DNA of 64,000 bases from Siccirubricoccus sp. G192. GTDB lineage: Bacteria > Pseudomonadota > Alphaproteobacteria > Acetobacterales > Acetobacteraceae. Shown in pieces: positions 27,023 to 35,896 of the stretch. The notes beneath the pieces were generated by a model. The model searched no databases and was not told the DNA's origin. It saw only the letters and a program-made list of their open reading frames with translations. A program made the translations under genes and the position numbers. Each line of letters begins with the position of its first letter. Positions within the stretch are counted from its first letter, which is position 1. The DNA is taken from assembly GCF_019084075.1 (NCBI RefSeq), contig NZ_JAHREN010000001.1, positions 4,552,501 through 4,616,500 of the forward strand, given 5' to 3'.

Positions 27023-28531
27023 TCACGGGCTGCCCGGGGATGGCAGGTGGTCCGGCCCCAGCGGGCGCAGGCGGATGCCCGGGCGCAGCCGCCGATAGGG
27101 ATAGACCGCCGGGTCGGCGCGGTAATAGCCCGGCGCCAGCACCACGATGACGGCCTCGGCAATCGGCTCGAATTCGCCCCGGAAGTGGCAGGTGGATTTG
27201 AGGCCGAGGATCTTCTGCTGCCGCGGCTCGATGCCAAGGTGCTGGAAGGGCGCCTGGTCCAGCGCCTGCATGCGCTTGGTGGTGACGGCAACGGAGACGC
27301 CACCGGTGGTCAGCAAGGCCATGGGGCCGAGATCGACCGGCCGGTTGCCGGAGACGCTGCCGGTGGTGTTGAACCTGCCGCTGCCCAGGCGCGTGACGCG
27401 GAAGGTGCCCTCCAGCGACGTCACCCCCTCCGGGCCGGTGCGGCCGCCGAGGGCCAGCGCGATCTCCGCTCCCTCGCCGGCCGCATGCGCGGCCCTGGCC
27501 GCCTCGGGATCGCAGAGGAAGCCGACCACGGCGTCCTCGGCCCCCGCGGCGACAAGGGCCCGGATCAGCCCCGTCGTATCGGCATTGCCGCCGCAGCCCG
27601 GGTTGTCCTGGGTATCGGCGATGACCACGGGCCTAGAGGCGGTCTTCGCCAGCCGCATGGCCCGTGCCACGCCCTCCTCCGGCGAGACCATCTCCACGGC
27701 GAAATTCGGCTCCTGCATGGCGATCTCCCGCAGCAGGCCGTCGGCGGCGCGGTCGGCGGCCTCCTGCGTCCAGGCATGCGCGATCACCGCAGGGCCGCAC
27801 CAATAGAGGTCGCTCGGCGGAAAGCCGGCAAGGTAGGAGAGGTTGACGAGATCGCCCTCCGCCACCCTGGAGCGTGAGACGATGGTTTTCGAAGGCTCGA
27901 CCAGGGTGCATTGGTCGTTCAGCGGAATCAGGAAGGGCGTCTTCCGCAGCGCCCGGCCCGCGGGCCGGCCGCGCTGCAACAGAAGCTGCATCGCCTTCGC
28001 GGCACGCTGGCCGGTCTCGGCCCGGTCCACATGCGGATAGGTGAGATAGGCCACCAGCCCATCGGTATTCGCCACCATCCCGGGCGTGACATTGGAATGG
28101 TAGTCCAGGCTGATGACGACCGGCACCGTCTCGCCCACCACGGCGCGCACCCGGCGCAGCAGCTCGCCCTCGCCATCCTCGAAGGGCGCGCTGACCATGG
28201 CGCCGTGCAGGTCGAGATAGACGGCATCCACCGGCATGGCTTCCGAGAGGCGGCCGATCAGCTCGCCCGTGATGCGCTCAAAGGCATCGGCGGTCACCAG
28301 GCCGCCGGCACCGCCGCTGGTCCAGAGCAGCGGCACCAGCTCATGCCCGGGCTGCATCTCCTGCATGAAGCCGGCCAGCGCGAAGGAGGAGCCGCCGAGC
28401 CATTCGAAGACCGCCTCGCCCCGCACCAACGGCGGACGGTCGCGGTGGCTGGCGAAATAGGCGTAGTCGGTATCCGGTTTCACGAAGCAATTGGTCTCGT
28501 GATGGAAGCCGCCGACGGCGATCCTGGCCAT
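27023..28531 (-). CDS. M81 family metallopeptidase (MlrC-like)
   Basis: This 502-residue protein belongs to the M81/microcystinase-C family, zinc-dependent amidohydrolases or peptidases. Conserved histidine-rich motifs include VGGFHHETNCF at the N-terminus, YLDLHGAMVSAPFEDGEGE, ISLDYHSNV and the C-terminal-domain marker IADTQDNPGCGGNADTT. The start at 28531 fits the family N-terminus (MARIAVGGFHHE). It is the last gene of a minus-strand cluster with an M28 peptidase and Bug receptors, which suggests breakdown of an imported peptide-like or amide compound. Most MlrC homologues have nothing to do with microcystin; the substrate is unknown. Confidence 0.92.
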   Translation of the reverse strand: MARIAVGGFHHETNCFVKPDTDYAYFASHRDRPPLVRGEAVFEWLGGSSFALAGFMQEMQPGHELVPLLWTSGGAGGLVTADAFERITGELIGRLSEAMPVDAVYLDLHGAMVSAPFEDGEGELLRRVRAVVGETVPVVISLDYHSNVTPGMVANTDGLVAYLTYPHVDRAETGQRAAKAMQLLLQRGRPAGRALRKTPFLIPLNDQCTLVEPSKTIVSRSRVAEGDLVNLSYLAGFPPSDLYWCGPAVIAHAWTQEAADRAADGLLREIAMQEPNFAVEMVSPEEGVARAMRLAKTASRPVVIADTQDNPGCGGNADTTGLIRALVAAGAEDAVVGFLCDPEAARAAHAAGEGAEIALALGGRTGPEGVTSLEGTFRVTRLGSGRFNTTGSVSGNRPVDLGPMALLTTGGVSVAVTTKRMQALDQAPFQHLGIEPRQQKILGLKSTCHFRGEFEPIAEAVIVVLAPGYYRADPAVYPYRRLRPGIRLRPLGPDHLPSPGSP

Positions 28532-28556
28532 GCTCGTATCCCCCCTGGTGATGTCC

Positions 28557-29513
28557 TCAGCCCGGCAACATGCCGATCTCGCGCAGCAGCGGCGGCATGG
28601 TGCGGAACAGCTCCTCCACATGCGCACGGTAGCCGCGGGCATCGCGCCGCCAGGGCGCCAGGTTCAGGCGGGCAAGGAGCTGCGCATGTTCCGGGTCGTC
28701 GGCCATCGCCAGGAAGGCGCGCTCGTAGACGGCGGCGATCCCGGGTGGCAGGCCGCGCGGGGCGATGAAGCCGGTGGGCAGGGCATGCAGCACGTCGAAG
28801 CCCTGCTCGCGCGCGGTCGGCACCTCGGGCCAGCGCGGGAAGCGTTCCTCCGCCGCGACGGCAAGGACGCGCATCTGCCCGCCCTCCACCATGCCAGCCA
28901 CGGCGCCGAGCGAGTCGAAGACCAGGTCGACCGTGCCGGCCATGGCGGCATTGATCATCTCGGCGCCCCCGGCGAAGGGCACGAAGAGCAGCCGCGTGCC
29001 GCTGCGGTGCTCCAGCACCTTCATGCCGACCGGCGGGTTGGCGGCGGTGCCGCCGGCGGCATAGGAGAGGCCCTCCGGCTTCGCCCGGGCCCGCCCGACC
29101 AGGTCGGCCAGGCTGCGGATCGGGCTGTCGGCGCGCACCGACCAGCCCCAGACCAGGGCATTGGTGCCGGCGAGATAGGTGAAGTCCGCCAGCGGGTCGT
29201 AGGCGACGGGCTGCACCATGGCGATGCGGAACACCGCCTCGGTCACGCCGCCGATCACGCCGCCATCCGGCCGCTGGTTGCGCAGATAGGCGGTGCCGAC
29301 CGAGCCGGAGGCGCCGCCGCGATTCTCCACGACGAAGCTGCGCTCCAGGTGCCGCGAGGCGATCTGCGCGGCGCCGCGCAGGTAGAGGTCGATCGTGCCG
29401 CCCGGCGTCCAGGGGCAGACCAGCCGGACCGGCCGGTCCGCCGGCTGCCCCCGCGCCGCGATCGGCCAGGCCGCGGCCCCTGCCAGGAGCGCGCGCCTCG
29501 GGAACGCCGTCAT
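28557..29513 (-). CDS. Bug family tripartite tricarboxylate transporter substrate-binding protein
   Basis: This is a periplasmic receptor of about 318 residues with an N-terminal signal (TAFPRRALLAGAAAWPIAARG), first strand RPVRLVCPWTPGGTIDLYL, VVENRGGASGSVGTA and the hinge FVPFAGGAEMINAAM. It keeps the Bug fold positions but differs from neighbours in the ligand-site loops (WTPGGTID). The ATG at 29513 overlaps the stop of the M28 peptidase gene (ATGA), so receptor and peptidase are co-translated. The ligand is likely a substrate of the peptidase/MlrC pathway, by inference. Confidence 0.92.
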   Translation of the reverse strand: MTAFPRRALLAGAAAWPIAARGQPADRPVRLVCPWTPGGTIDLYLRGAAQIASRHLERSFVVENRGGASGSVGTAYLRNQRPDGGVIGGVTEAVFRIAMVQPVAYDPLADFTYLAGTNALVWGWSVRADSPIRSLADLVGRARAKPEGLSYAAGGTAANPPVGMKVLEHRSGTRLLFVPFAGGAEMINAAMAGTVDLVFDSLGAVAGMVEGGQMRVLAVAAEERFPRWPEVPTAREQGFDVLHALPTGFIAPRGLPPGIAAVYERAFLAMADDPEHAQLLARLNLAPWRRDARGYRAHVEELFRTMPPLLREIGMLPG

Positions 29514-31270
29514 GGCAACCGCCGCAGCGTATCCTCGACCAGCCCGCAGCAATCACCGAGCACGTCGGCGATGCGGTTGCGGTCGCGGACGAGCTGCACC
29601 TCCAGCATCCACCGCTCCTCGCCATCCGGCAGCCGGCCAAGCCGCGGCACGTCGTAGAGGGAGGGGATCATGCTGCCCTGCGGCGTGTAGCCATAAGGGT
29701 CGTGCCCATAGGTGCCCTTGGCGGTGCTGGCCAGCGGCACCAGCATGCGCGAGAGGCGCTTGAGGCAGGCATTCAGCACCTCGGCCGGCCCGTCATCGGT
29801 GACGCTGCCCTTCGCATAGCGCGCCCGCCATTCGCCTGCTGCCGCCTCCAGCCGCTGCGCCGCAGCCTTGAATGCCTCGGCCCGGGCGAGGGCGCCCGGC
29901 AAGCCGATCGTCCCGCCGGCCGGCGCCAGGGCCGTCAGCCGCTCGATGAACTGGTCGGCGACATGGACGAATTCGAAGGGCAGCACCGGCGCGGTGCACA
30001 ATTCCCAGAGCCAGCCGGCATAGACCCGCAGATGCAGCTGCATCTCGTCCCAGTCCAGCTTGTCGATGGTGTTCTCGATGGAGTGGTGCCACCAGCCGAG
30101 GGTCGCCAGCGCGGTCCGCTTCAGCTCCTCCTCCGTGAAGGCGCCCTGCCCCGCCAGCATGGGCACCCCGAGGCCGAAGAAGGAGGAATCGCCGGTCTTC
30201 ACCGCCCGCCGCCAGGAGGCCGGGCGGGTGCCCAGCACGCGCTTCTCCACCGCCTGGTGGAAGCCCTTGAGCTCGGCATTGGAGGCGGTGCCCCAGCGCG
30301 TGGTGCCGATGCAGCCGGGCTGGTCGATCTGCAGGTAGGCGACGGCATGGTCCCGCAGCCGGTCCCAATTCCGGTCCACATACCAGGAGGAGCCGATCAT
30401 CGTGCCGGTCTCATGCGCGGTCCAGAAGCCGAGCACCAGGCCGCGGCGCAGCTTGTCGCGGTGCTGCTGGAAGACCCGCGCCAGTTCCAGGATGCAGGCA
30501 TTGCCGGCGGCATTGTCGGTGGCCTGCGGGCCCGGCCAGGAATCCTGGTGGCCGCCGACCACGACGAAGTCGTCGCTGCCGGGCGCCTTGATCTCGCCGG
30601 TCGTGATCTGCACCGGCCGCCAGCCATTCTCGACATTCGCCCGCATGCGGACGCGCACCGGGCCCTGGCCGATCATCTCCCGCAGCTTGAGCCCGGCGGT
30701 GCGGGCGATGCCGATGCAGGGCAGGGTCGGCATCTCGGTCCGGAAGCCTTCCGGGGTCGGATTGCCCCAGGCCGGCTTGACGCTGCCGAAGGGCACGGCG
30801 GTATTCCCGTCATGCCCCCAATTCATCATGATGCAGCCGGTGGAGCCCATCAGCCCGGCGATGCGCTGCTTCTCATGCCGCGCCGGATGGTAGGACAGTT
30901 CGGAAAGCGTGATCTTCCCGACCGCATCCTGGCCCTCATATTCCTTGAAGTCGCCGGAGCGGACGTCGATCACCTCCCCCGCGATGCCCTCCGGCAGGGT
31001 CGGCAGGCTGTGGCCGAGGGTATTGGCCTCGATCGCCAGTTCGACGGGTGCCAGCACCTGCAACTCCCCCTTCCCCGGGAAGCTGACCAGGCCGGGCATT
31101 TCGTGGACCTCGGCGCTGACGCCGGCGGCCCGGAGTGCGTCGCGGCTATACTCCGCCATGCGCTTCGCATTGGCCGAGCCGGCCAGGCGCGAGGGAATCG
31201 CCGTGGTGATCCGCTCCACATGGGCGCGGACATTCGCGGCGGAGACGGCGGCAATGATCTGCTCGGACAC
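29510..31270 (-). CDS. M28 family zinc peptidase with PA domain
   Basis: This 586-residue peptidase resembles M28 aminopeptidases/carboxypeptidases. The protease-associated domain covers roughly residues 100-210. The catalytic domain contains VVGGHQDSWPGPQATDNAAG with the first zinc His and bridging Asp, and FWTAHETGTMIGSSWY with the glutamate region. The C-terminal part is a helical dimerisation-like region. No export signal is evident (MSEQIIAAVSAANVRAHVER), so it probably acts in the cytosol on imported material. It sits between two Bug receptor genes and overlaps the downstream one. Confidence 0.9.
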   Translation of the reverse strand: MSEQIIAAVSAANVRAHVERITTAIPSRLAGSANAKRMAEYSRDALRAAGVSAEVHEMPGLVSFPGKGELQVLAPVELAIEANTLGHSLPTLPEGIAGEVIDVRSGDFKEYEGQDAVGKITLSELSYHPARHEKQRIAGLMGSTGCIMMNWGHDGNTAVPFGSVKPAWGNPTPEGFRTEMPTLPCIGIARTAGLKLREMIGQGPVRVRMRANVENGWRPVQITTGEIKAPGSDDFVVVGGHQDSWPGPQATDNAAGNACILELARVFQQHRDKLRRGLVLGFWTAHETGTMIGSSWYVDRNWDRLRDHAVAYLQIDQPGCIGTTRWGTASNAELKGFHQAVEKRVLGTRPASWRRAVKTGDSSFFGLGVPMLAGQGAFTEEELKRTALATLGWWHHSIENTIDKLDWDEMQLHLRVYAGWLWELCTAPVLPFEFVHVADQFIERLTALAPAGGTIGLPGALARAEAFKAAAQRLEAAAGEWRARYAKGSVTDDGPAEVLNACLKRLSRMLVPLASTAKGTYGHDPYGYTPQGSMIPSLYDVPRLGRLPDGEERWMLEVQLVRDRNRIADVLGDCCGLVEDTLRRLP

Positions 31271-31310
31271 TCAAGCCTCCCTGGTCAGTGAAATGCTTCG
31301 GCGCAGGCGG

Positions 31311-32292
31311 TCATCCACCCTGCGCACCGGCCCGCCGCATGACACCGCCCCATTTCTCGAATTCCTCCCGCAGGATCCTCGCCTGTTCCTCCGGTGTGGT
31401 GCCGAGCGCGACATAGCCGCGGTGCTCCAGGTCGCTGCTGACCGCAGGCTCGCGCACCGCCGCGACGAAGGCGGCACTGAGTTGCTGGATGATCTGCGGT
31501 GGCGTTCCGCCCGGCGCGTAGAAGCCCCAATGGGCCGCGACGACCACCTCGGGCAGGCCGGATTCGCGGAAGGTCGGCAGGTCAGGCATGGAGGGCAGGC
31601 GCTGCTCCGCGGTGGTGGCGATGGCGCGCACCGAGCCGGCCTCAATGAGGCCCTGGATGGCGCTGATCGCGGAGAAGGTGATGTCGATATGGCCTCCGAC
31701 CAGGTCATTGGCCGCCTGCCCGGCGCCGGCATAGGGCACATGCGTCAGCTTGATGCCGGCGGCCTCCTGCAACAGCAGGCCGGCGAGGTGGGCGGTGCCG
31801 CCAACGCTCCCCGTCGCATAGGTCAGGCGCCCCGGGCTGGCACGGGCCAGCGCGATGACATCCTGGAGCGAATGCGCAGGCAGGGAATTGCGCACGATCA
31901 GCGTCGTCGGGCCGGAGACGGCGAAGCTGATCGGCATGAGGTCCTTGAAGATATCGAAGGGCAGTTGCCGGTTCAGCGTGGGCAGCACGGGCAGGGTGGT
32001 GTCGATGATGAGCAGCGTGTAGCCGTCCGGCCGGGCCCGGGCGACCGCCTCGACCCCGACCACGGTGCTCGCGCTGGGCCGGTTCTCGACCACGATGGGT
32101 TGGCCGAGCCGCTCGGCGGCACGCGGCGCGATAATCCGGGCCACCGCATCGGTATTCCCGCCCGCCGAGAAGGGCACGATCAGCCGGATCGGTCGGTTCG
32201 GGGAATTCCTGCGCCGCCGCCTGCAACGGCGCCGCTGCAAGCAGGCCGAGGCCGAGCAGCCCCGCCCGGCGGGAGATGGGAAGGCTTCGCAT
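31311..32292 (-). CDS. Bug family substrate-binding protein, frameshifted near the N-terminus
   Basis: This is a Bug receptor of about 326 residues. The signal peptide (MRSLPISRRAGLLGLGLLAA, then AAAQEFP) and the body (NRPIRLIVPFSAGGNTDAVA, VVENRPSASTVVGVEAV, THVPYAGAGQAANDLVGGHI) lie in different frames that meet at 32200-32203. Deleting one base of a four-C run (coding strand) gives QEFPNRPIRLIV and an intact protein. The start at 32292 lies 13 bases after the SDR stop. The intact C-terminal 300 residues argue for a recent or artefactual indel. Confidence 0.86.
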
Positions 32293-32305
32293 GGAAAGGG
32301 TCCTG

Positions 32306-33064
32306 TCAGGCATATCCACCATCCACCGGAATCACGACGCCATTGACGAAACTTGCGAGGTCGGAGGCCAGGAAGGCCACGACCTTGGCGATCTCCTCCG
32401 CGGTGCCGAGCCGCCGCAACCCGATGCGGTTGAGGATCGCCCGCTGGCCTTCCTCGCCATAGCTGGCCCATTGCCGGTCGCGCGCGGCATTGGTGCGGAC
32501 CAGGCTCGGCGCGACGCTGTTCACGGTGATGCCATAGGGGCCGAGATCGGACGCCAATTGCCGGGTCAGCCCGACCACCGCATGCTTCGCGGCGGTATAG
32601 GCCTGCACGCCATGCAGCGATGCCTGCAGGCCGGCGCGCGAGCTGATATTGATGATCCGACCCCGCCCTGCCTGCTTCATGCGCGGAACCGCCGCGCGGC
32701 ACAGCACGAAGACGGCGTCGAGATTGATGCCGAGGATGCTGTCCCAGTCGGCATCGGCGACCTCCTCGAAGGCCCGCGGTGTCTGGCCGAGCGAGCCGCC
32801 GGCATTGTTCACCAGCACGTCGATCGCCTGGCCCGCCTCCTGCTCGACCGCGCGGATCCAGGCGGCGGCCGCCGCGCGATCGGTGAGATCGACGACCTCT
32901 GTCGCGACCCCGGGCAGCGCGCCGATGGAGGCCAATGCCTCGGCGGCGCGGTCGGCAGCGTAGATCCGCGCACCGAGCCCGTGGAAGAACCGCGCGATGG
33001 CGCCGCCGATGCCGCCGCCGGCGCCCGTCACCGCGACGACCTGGCCCTGCAACCCGAGATCCAT
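32306..33064 (-). CDS. SDR family oxidoreductase
   Basis: This 252-residue short-chain dehydrogenase shows the cofactor motif VTGAGGGIGGAIARF, the NAG motif VLVNNAGGSLG, the active-site YTAAKHAVVGLTRQL and the C-terminal GVVIPVDGGYA. It is of the FabG-like group and acts in the cytosol on a hydroxy or keto intermediate. It lies 27 bases after another SDR gene in the Bug/peptidase cluster; the two are only moderately similar, so they probably catalyse different steps. Confidence 0.93.
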   Translation of the reverse strand: MDLGLQGQVVAVTGAGGGIGGAIARFFHGLGARIYAADRAAEALASIGALPGVATEVVDLTDRAAAAAWIRAVEQEAGQAIDVLVNNAGGSLGQTPRAFEEVADADWDSILGINLDAVFVLCRAAVPRMKQAGRGRIINISSRAGLQASLHGVQAYTAAKHAVVGLTRQLASDLGPYGITVNSVAPSLVRTNAARDRQWASYGEEGQRAILNRIGLRRLGTAEEIAKVVAFLASDLASFVNGVVIPVDGGYA

Positions 33065-33091
33065 GCCCTGCTCCTCCGCTCGGCGTGCCGC

Positions 33092-33847
33092 TCAGTTGAT
33101 GTTCGCGCCGCCATCCACGTCGATGACCTCGCCGGTCATGAACATCGGCTCGGCGGTGGCGAGGAAGGCGGCGACCACGGCGATGTCCTCCGGCGTGCCG
33201 ACCCGGCCAAGGGGAATGATCTGCGGCAGCCGGTCGAGATGCGTGGCGAAGCTTTCGGCCGTCCGCTCGGTGAGGATGGGACCGGGACAGATCGCGTTGA
33301 CGCAGACCTGCGGCGCCAGCTCGCGGGCCAGGCCGCGGGTCAGGCCGAGCACGCCGGCCTTGGTGGCGCTATAGGCGAAGCGGCTGGCGGCATGGGCCGA
33401 GGGGCCGGTATGGGCCGAGACGGAGGACATGTTGATGATGCGGCCAGCACCCGCCGCCAGCATATGCGGCGCCACGGCCTGGCACCAGTTGAAGTAGCCC
33501 TTCAGATTAACGGCAACGCCGAGGTCCCATTCCGCCTCGGTGATCTCGAGGATGCGCTTGGGCTGCAATACGGCGGCATTGTTCACCAGCACGTCGATGC
33601 GGCGCCAGCGTTCCATGATGGCCGCCACATGGCCGCGCGCGGCCTGGTAATCGGCCGTGTCGGCCACGATCGGCAGCACCTCGATGCCGAGCGCGCGAAG
33701 CTCCCCGGCGGTTGCCGCCAATTGCTCCCGCAGCAGGTCGACGACCGCGACCGAGAAGCCGTGCCTTGCCAGCGCCATCGCGATCGCCCGTCCGATGCCG
33801 CGCGCGCCGCCGGTGACGATCGCCGTCTTGCCTTGCTGGCCGTTCAT
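33092..33847 (-). CDS. SDR family oxidoreductase
   Basis: This 251-residue short-chain dehydrogenase has the glycine motif VTGGARGIGRAIAMA, VLVNNAAVLQPKRI, the catalytic serine in INMSSVSAHTG and the Tyr-Lys pair in FAYSATKAGVLGLTRG. The ending GEVIDVDGGANIN is typical of the family. It is downstream of a Bug receptor gene and upstream of a second SDR gene, all on the minus strand and probably one transcript controlled by the IclR regulator at 35023. Confidence 0.93.
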   Translation of the reverse strand: MNGQQGKTAIVTGGARGIGRAIAMALARHGFSVAVVDLLREQLAATAGELRALGIEVLPIVADTADYQAARGHVAAIMERWRRIDVLVNNAAVLQPKRILEITEAEWDLGVAVNLKGYFNWCQAVAPHMLAAGAGRIINMSSVSAHTGPSAHAASRFAYSATKAGVLGLTRGLARELAPQVCVNAICPGPILTERTAESFATHLDRLPQIIPLGRVGTPEDIAVVAAFLATAEPMFMTGEVIDVDGGANIN

Positions 33848-33900
33848 CGCCTGCCTCCGTCATGCCGGGTCATGCGCCGATGCGATCGGCAGCTGCGCCT

Positions 33901-34872
33901 TCAGTCGACCCGCAGGTTCAATGGTTCGATCACGCGCCGCCAGGCCGCGATGTCCTGCGCGGTCAGCGCCGCAAGGCCCTCCGGCGTGCTGCTCTCGGGG
34001 ACCTGCATCTGGCCTTCGGCCTGGCGGCGGAATTCGGGGCTTTCCACCGCCGCCACGACGGCCTGGTTGAGGCACGCGATCACCTGATCCGGCGTGCCGG
34101 CGGGCGCATAGACGGCGAGCCAGGAGACCACCACCATGTCGGGATAGCCGGCCTCGGCGAAGGTCGGGACCTCCGGCAGCAGCGGCAGCCGCCGATCGCT
34201 GGAGACGGCGAGGATGCTCACCCTGCCGTCGCGGTAGAAGGGCAGGAAGTTGTTCGCCGATTCGAAGGTCATGGCGATGCGCCCGGTGATGACATCGAGC
34301 ACCGTCTGCTGGAAGCCGCGATAGGAGACCGAGATCATCCTGGTTCCGGTTGCTGCCATCAGCCTTTCACCGAGCAGATGGCCGATACCGCCCGTGCCGG
34401 TATGGCCGAAGGCATAGGTGTCCGGCTTCGCGCGCATGCGCTCCACCAATTGTTGCAGCGTCGCCGCCGCCTGCGGATTGACGCCCAGCCCATAGGGCTG
34501 CTTCAGCACCAGCGAGACCGGCGCGAAATCGGCAGGCTTGTAGGGCAGCCGATTCCAGATCAACGGCGGCACCACCAGGCTGGACGCGCCGGCGAAATAG
34601 AGGGTGTAGCCATCGGGCCGCGAGCGCGCGACGAATTCGGCGCCGACCGCGGTATTGGCGCCGCTGCGATTCTCCACGATCACCGGCTGATCGAGCACCG
34701 CGCTCATGTGCCGCGCAATCTCACGCGCGGCGACATCGGTGCCGCCGCCGGCGCTGTAGGGCACGACGAGGCGCAGCGGCCGGTCAGGGAAGACCTGCGC
34801 GGCCGCGGGCGCGGCCCCCATGGCGAGCCCCGTGCCAAGCATTCCACGCCGCGTCAGGAAAGCGCCCGCCAT
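33901..34872 (-). CDS. Bug family tripartite tricarboxylate transporter substrate-binding protein
   Basis: This 323-residue periplasmic receptor has a signal peptide (MAGAFLTRRGMLGTGLAMG), first strand RPLRLVVPYSAGGGTDVAA, VVENRSGANTAVGAEFV, DGYTLYFAGASS and SVSYRGFQQTVLDV. It is the first gene after the IclR gene, with two overlapping palindromes in its upstream region. It heads the catabolic cluster, so its expression is the most likely target of that regulator. The ligand is unknown. Confidence 0.93.
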   Translation of the reverse strand: MAGAFLTRRGMLGTGLAMGAAPAAAQVFPDRPLRLVVPYSAGGGTDVAAREIARHMSAVLDQPVIVENRSGANTAVGAEFVARSRPDGYTLYFAGASSLVVPPLIWNRLPYKPADFAPVSLVLKQPYGLGVNPQAAATLQQLVERMRAKPDTYAFGHTGTGGIGHLLGERLMAATGTRMISVSYRGFQQTVLDVITGRIAMTFESANNFLPFYRDGRVSILAVSSDRRLPLLPEVPTFAEAGYPDMVVVSWLAVYAPAGTPDQVIACLNQAVVAAVESPEFRRQAEGQMQVPESSTPEGLAALTAQDIAAWRRVIEPLNLRVD

Positions 34873-34927
34873 CCGTCACCCTCCCCGGCAGCCTGCCGCG
34901 GGATCCTCTGCCCCGGAAGCAGGCGTG

Positions 34928-34954
34928 GTTTCACTCAGTGAAACTCTGTTTCAT
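34928..34954. promoter_or_regulatory. Overlapping palindromes, candidate IclR operator
   Basis: Two perfect inverted repeats overlap: GTTTCAC-TCA-GTGAAAC (34928-34944) and TGAAAC-TCT-GTTTCA (34939-34953). They lie 56-84 bases upstream of the Bug gene start and about 70 bases downstream of the IclR coding region's end. The TGAAAC/GTTTCA arms resemble sites of IclR-family proteins such as KdgR. Regulation of the downstream cluster is inferred. Confidence 0.6.
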
Positions 34955-35022
34955 TGATCTAGCCACGGAACTCCGCCGCTGTTCAAGACCGATCTTGCGG
35001 CGGCAAGGCGGGCGGCATCGCG

Positions 35023-35838
35023 TCAGCCGCCAAGGCCGCGGGTGATGGCGGCCGCGCCCTCCCGTGCCAGCGCAACGAGTTCGGCAAGCCTCGCCTCAGG
35101 CACGCGGGCGATCGGTGCCGCCACGATGAAGACGGCGACGACCTCTCCCGTCGCGTCCCGGACCGACGCCCCGGCGGAGATCGCCCCGGCTTCCAGCTCG
35201 CCCTGGCTCACGCACAGGTCCTCCTTGCGGATCCCAGCCAGCTCCCGCGCCAATTGCTCCGTGGTGACAGGGGTATTCGGCGTGAAGCCCATGAGCGGCG
35301 CGGCAAGCACCTCGCGTTGCAGCTCGGCCGGCGCGAAGGCCAGCAGCAGCCTGCCCGATCCGGCATGCAGCGGGACACGGCGCCCGACCTCCGTGTGGTA
35401 GCGGACGATCTTGTCGGTTTCCCAGCGGCAGATGCACATGCTGTCACGGCCGTCGCGCACGCGAAGCTGCACGGTCTCGTCGCAGCGATGCCCGATGGCC
35501 TCGACGACCGGTTGCGCGACGCGCACCAGATCGATCTGCTCGGCCGCGCGCACGCCGAGCCGCAAGGCCTGGTAGCCAAGCCGGAAGCCGGGTTCGCTGC
35601 CCTTGCGCAGGATGAAGCCGGCAGCTTCCAGCGTGTGCAGCAGGCGGAAGGTGCGCGCCTTGCTGTTGCCGGACCGACGCGCAAGTTCCGTGAGGGTCAG
35701 GCCCTGCTTGTCGGCAACCAGCGTCAGCAATTGCAATGCCCGTTCGACGACCTGGACCTGGTAGGTGGAGGGCGATTCCCCTGCCGCGGGGGTCTTCACT
35801 CCAGGGTCCCGGCCGAATTGCTTCGGGATTTCGGTCAT
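35023..35838 (-). CDS. IclR family transcriptional regulator
   Basis: This 271-residue regulator has an N-terminal winged helix (about residues 28-90; VVERALQLLTLVADKQGLTL and ARRSGNSKARTFRLLHTLE) and a C-terminal GAF-like effector domain (about 100-265; RYHTEVGRRVPLHAGSGRLL and ISAGASVRDATGEVVAVFI). The start at 35838 (MTEIPKQFG) leaves a normal 25-residue lead. It sits between the amidase gene and the Bug-SDR-peptidase genes on the same strand and is the likely controller of both through the palindromes at 34928-34954. IclR members can activate or repress; the sign cannot be told. Confidence 0.94.
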   Translation of the reverse strand: MTEIPKQFGRDPGVKTPAAGESPSTYQVQVVERALQLLTLVADKQGLTLTELARRSGNSKARTFRLLHTLEAAGFILRKGSEPGFRLGYQALRLGVRAAEQIDLVRVAQPVVEAIGHRCDETVQLRVRDGRDSMCICRWETDKIVRYHTEVGRRVPLHAGSGRLLLAFAPAELQREVLAAPLMGFTPNTPVTTEQLARELAGIRKEDLCVSQGELEAGAISAGASVRDATGEVVAVFIVAAPIARVPEARLAELVALAREGAAAITRGLGG

Positions 35839-35896
35839 CCGTGGCCTGTTCGCGAACCAACCCACCACCGCATCGGGCCGCCCCACCCAGGACCGT

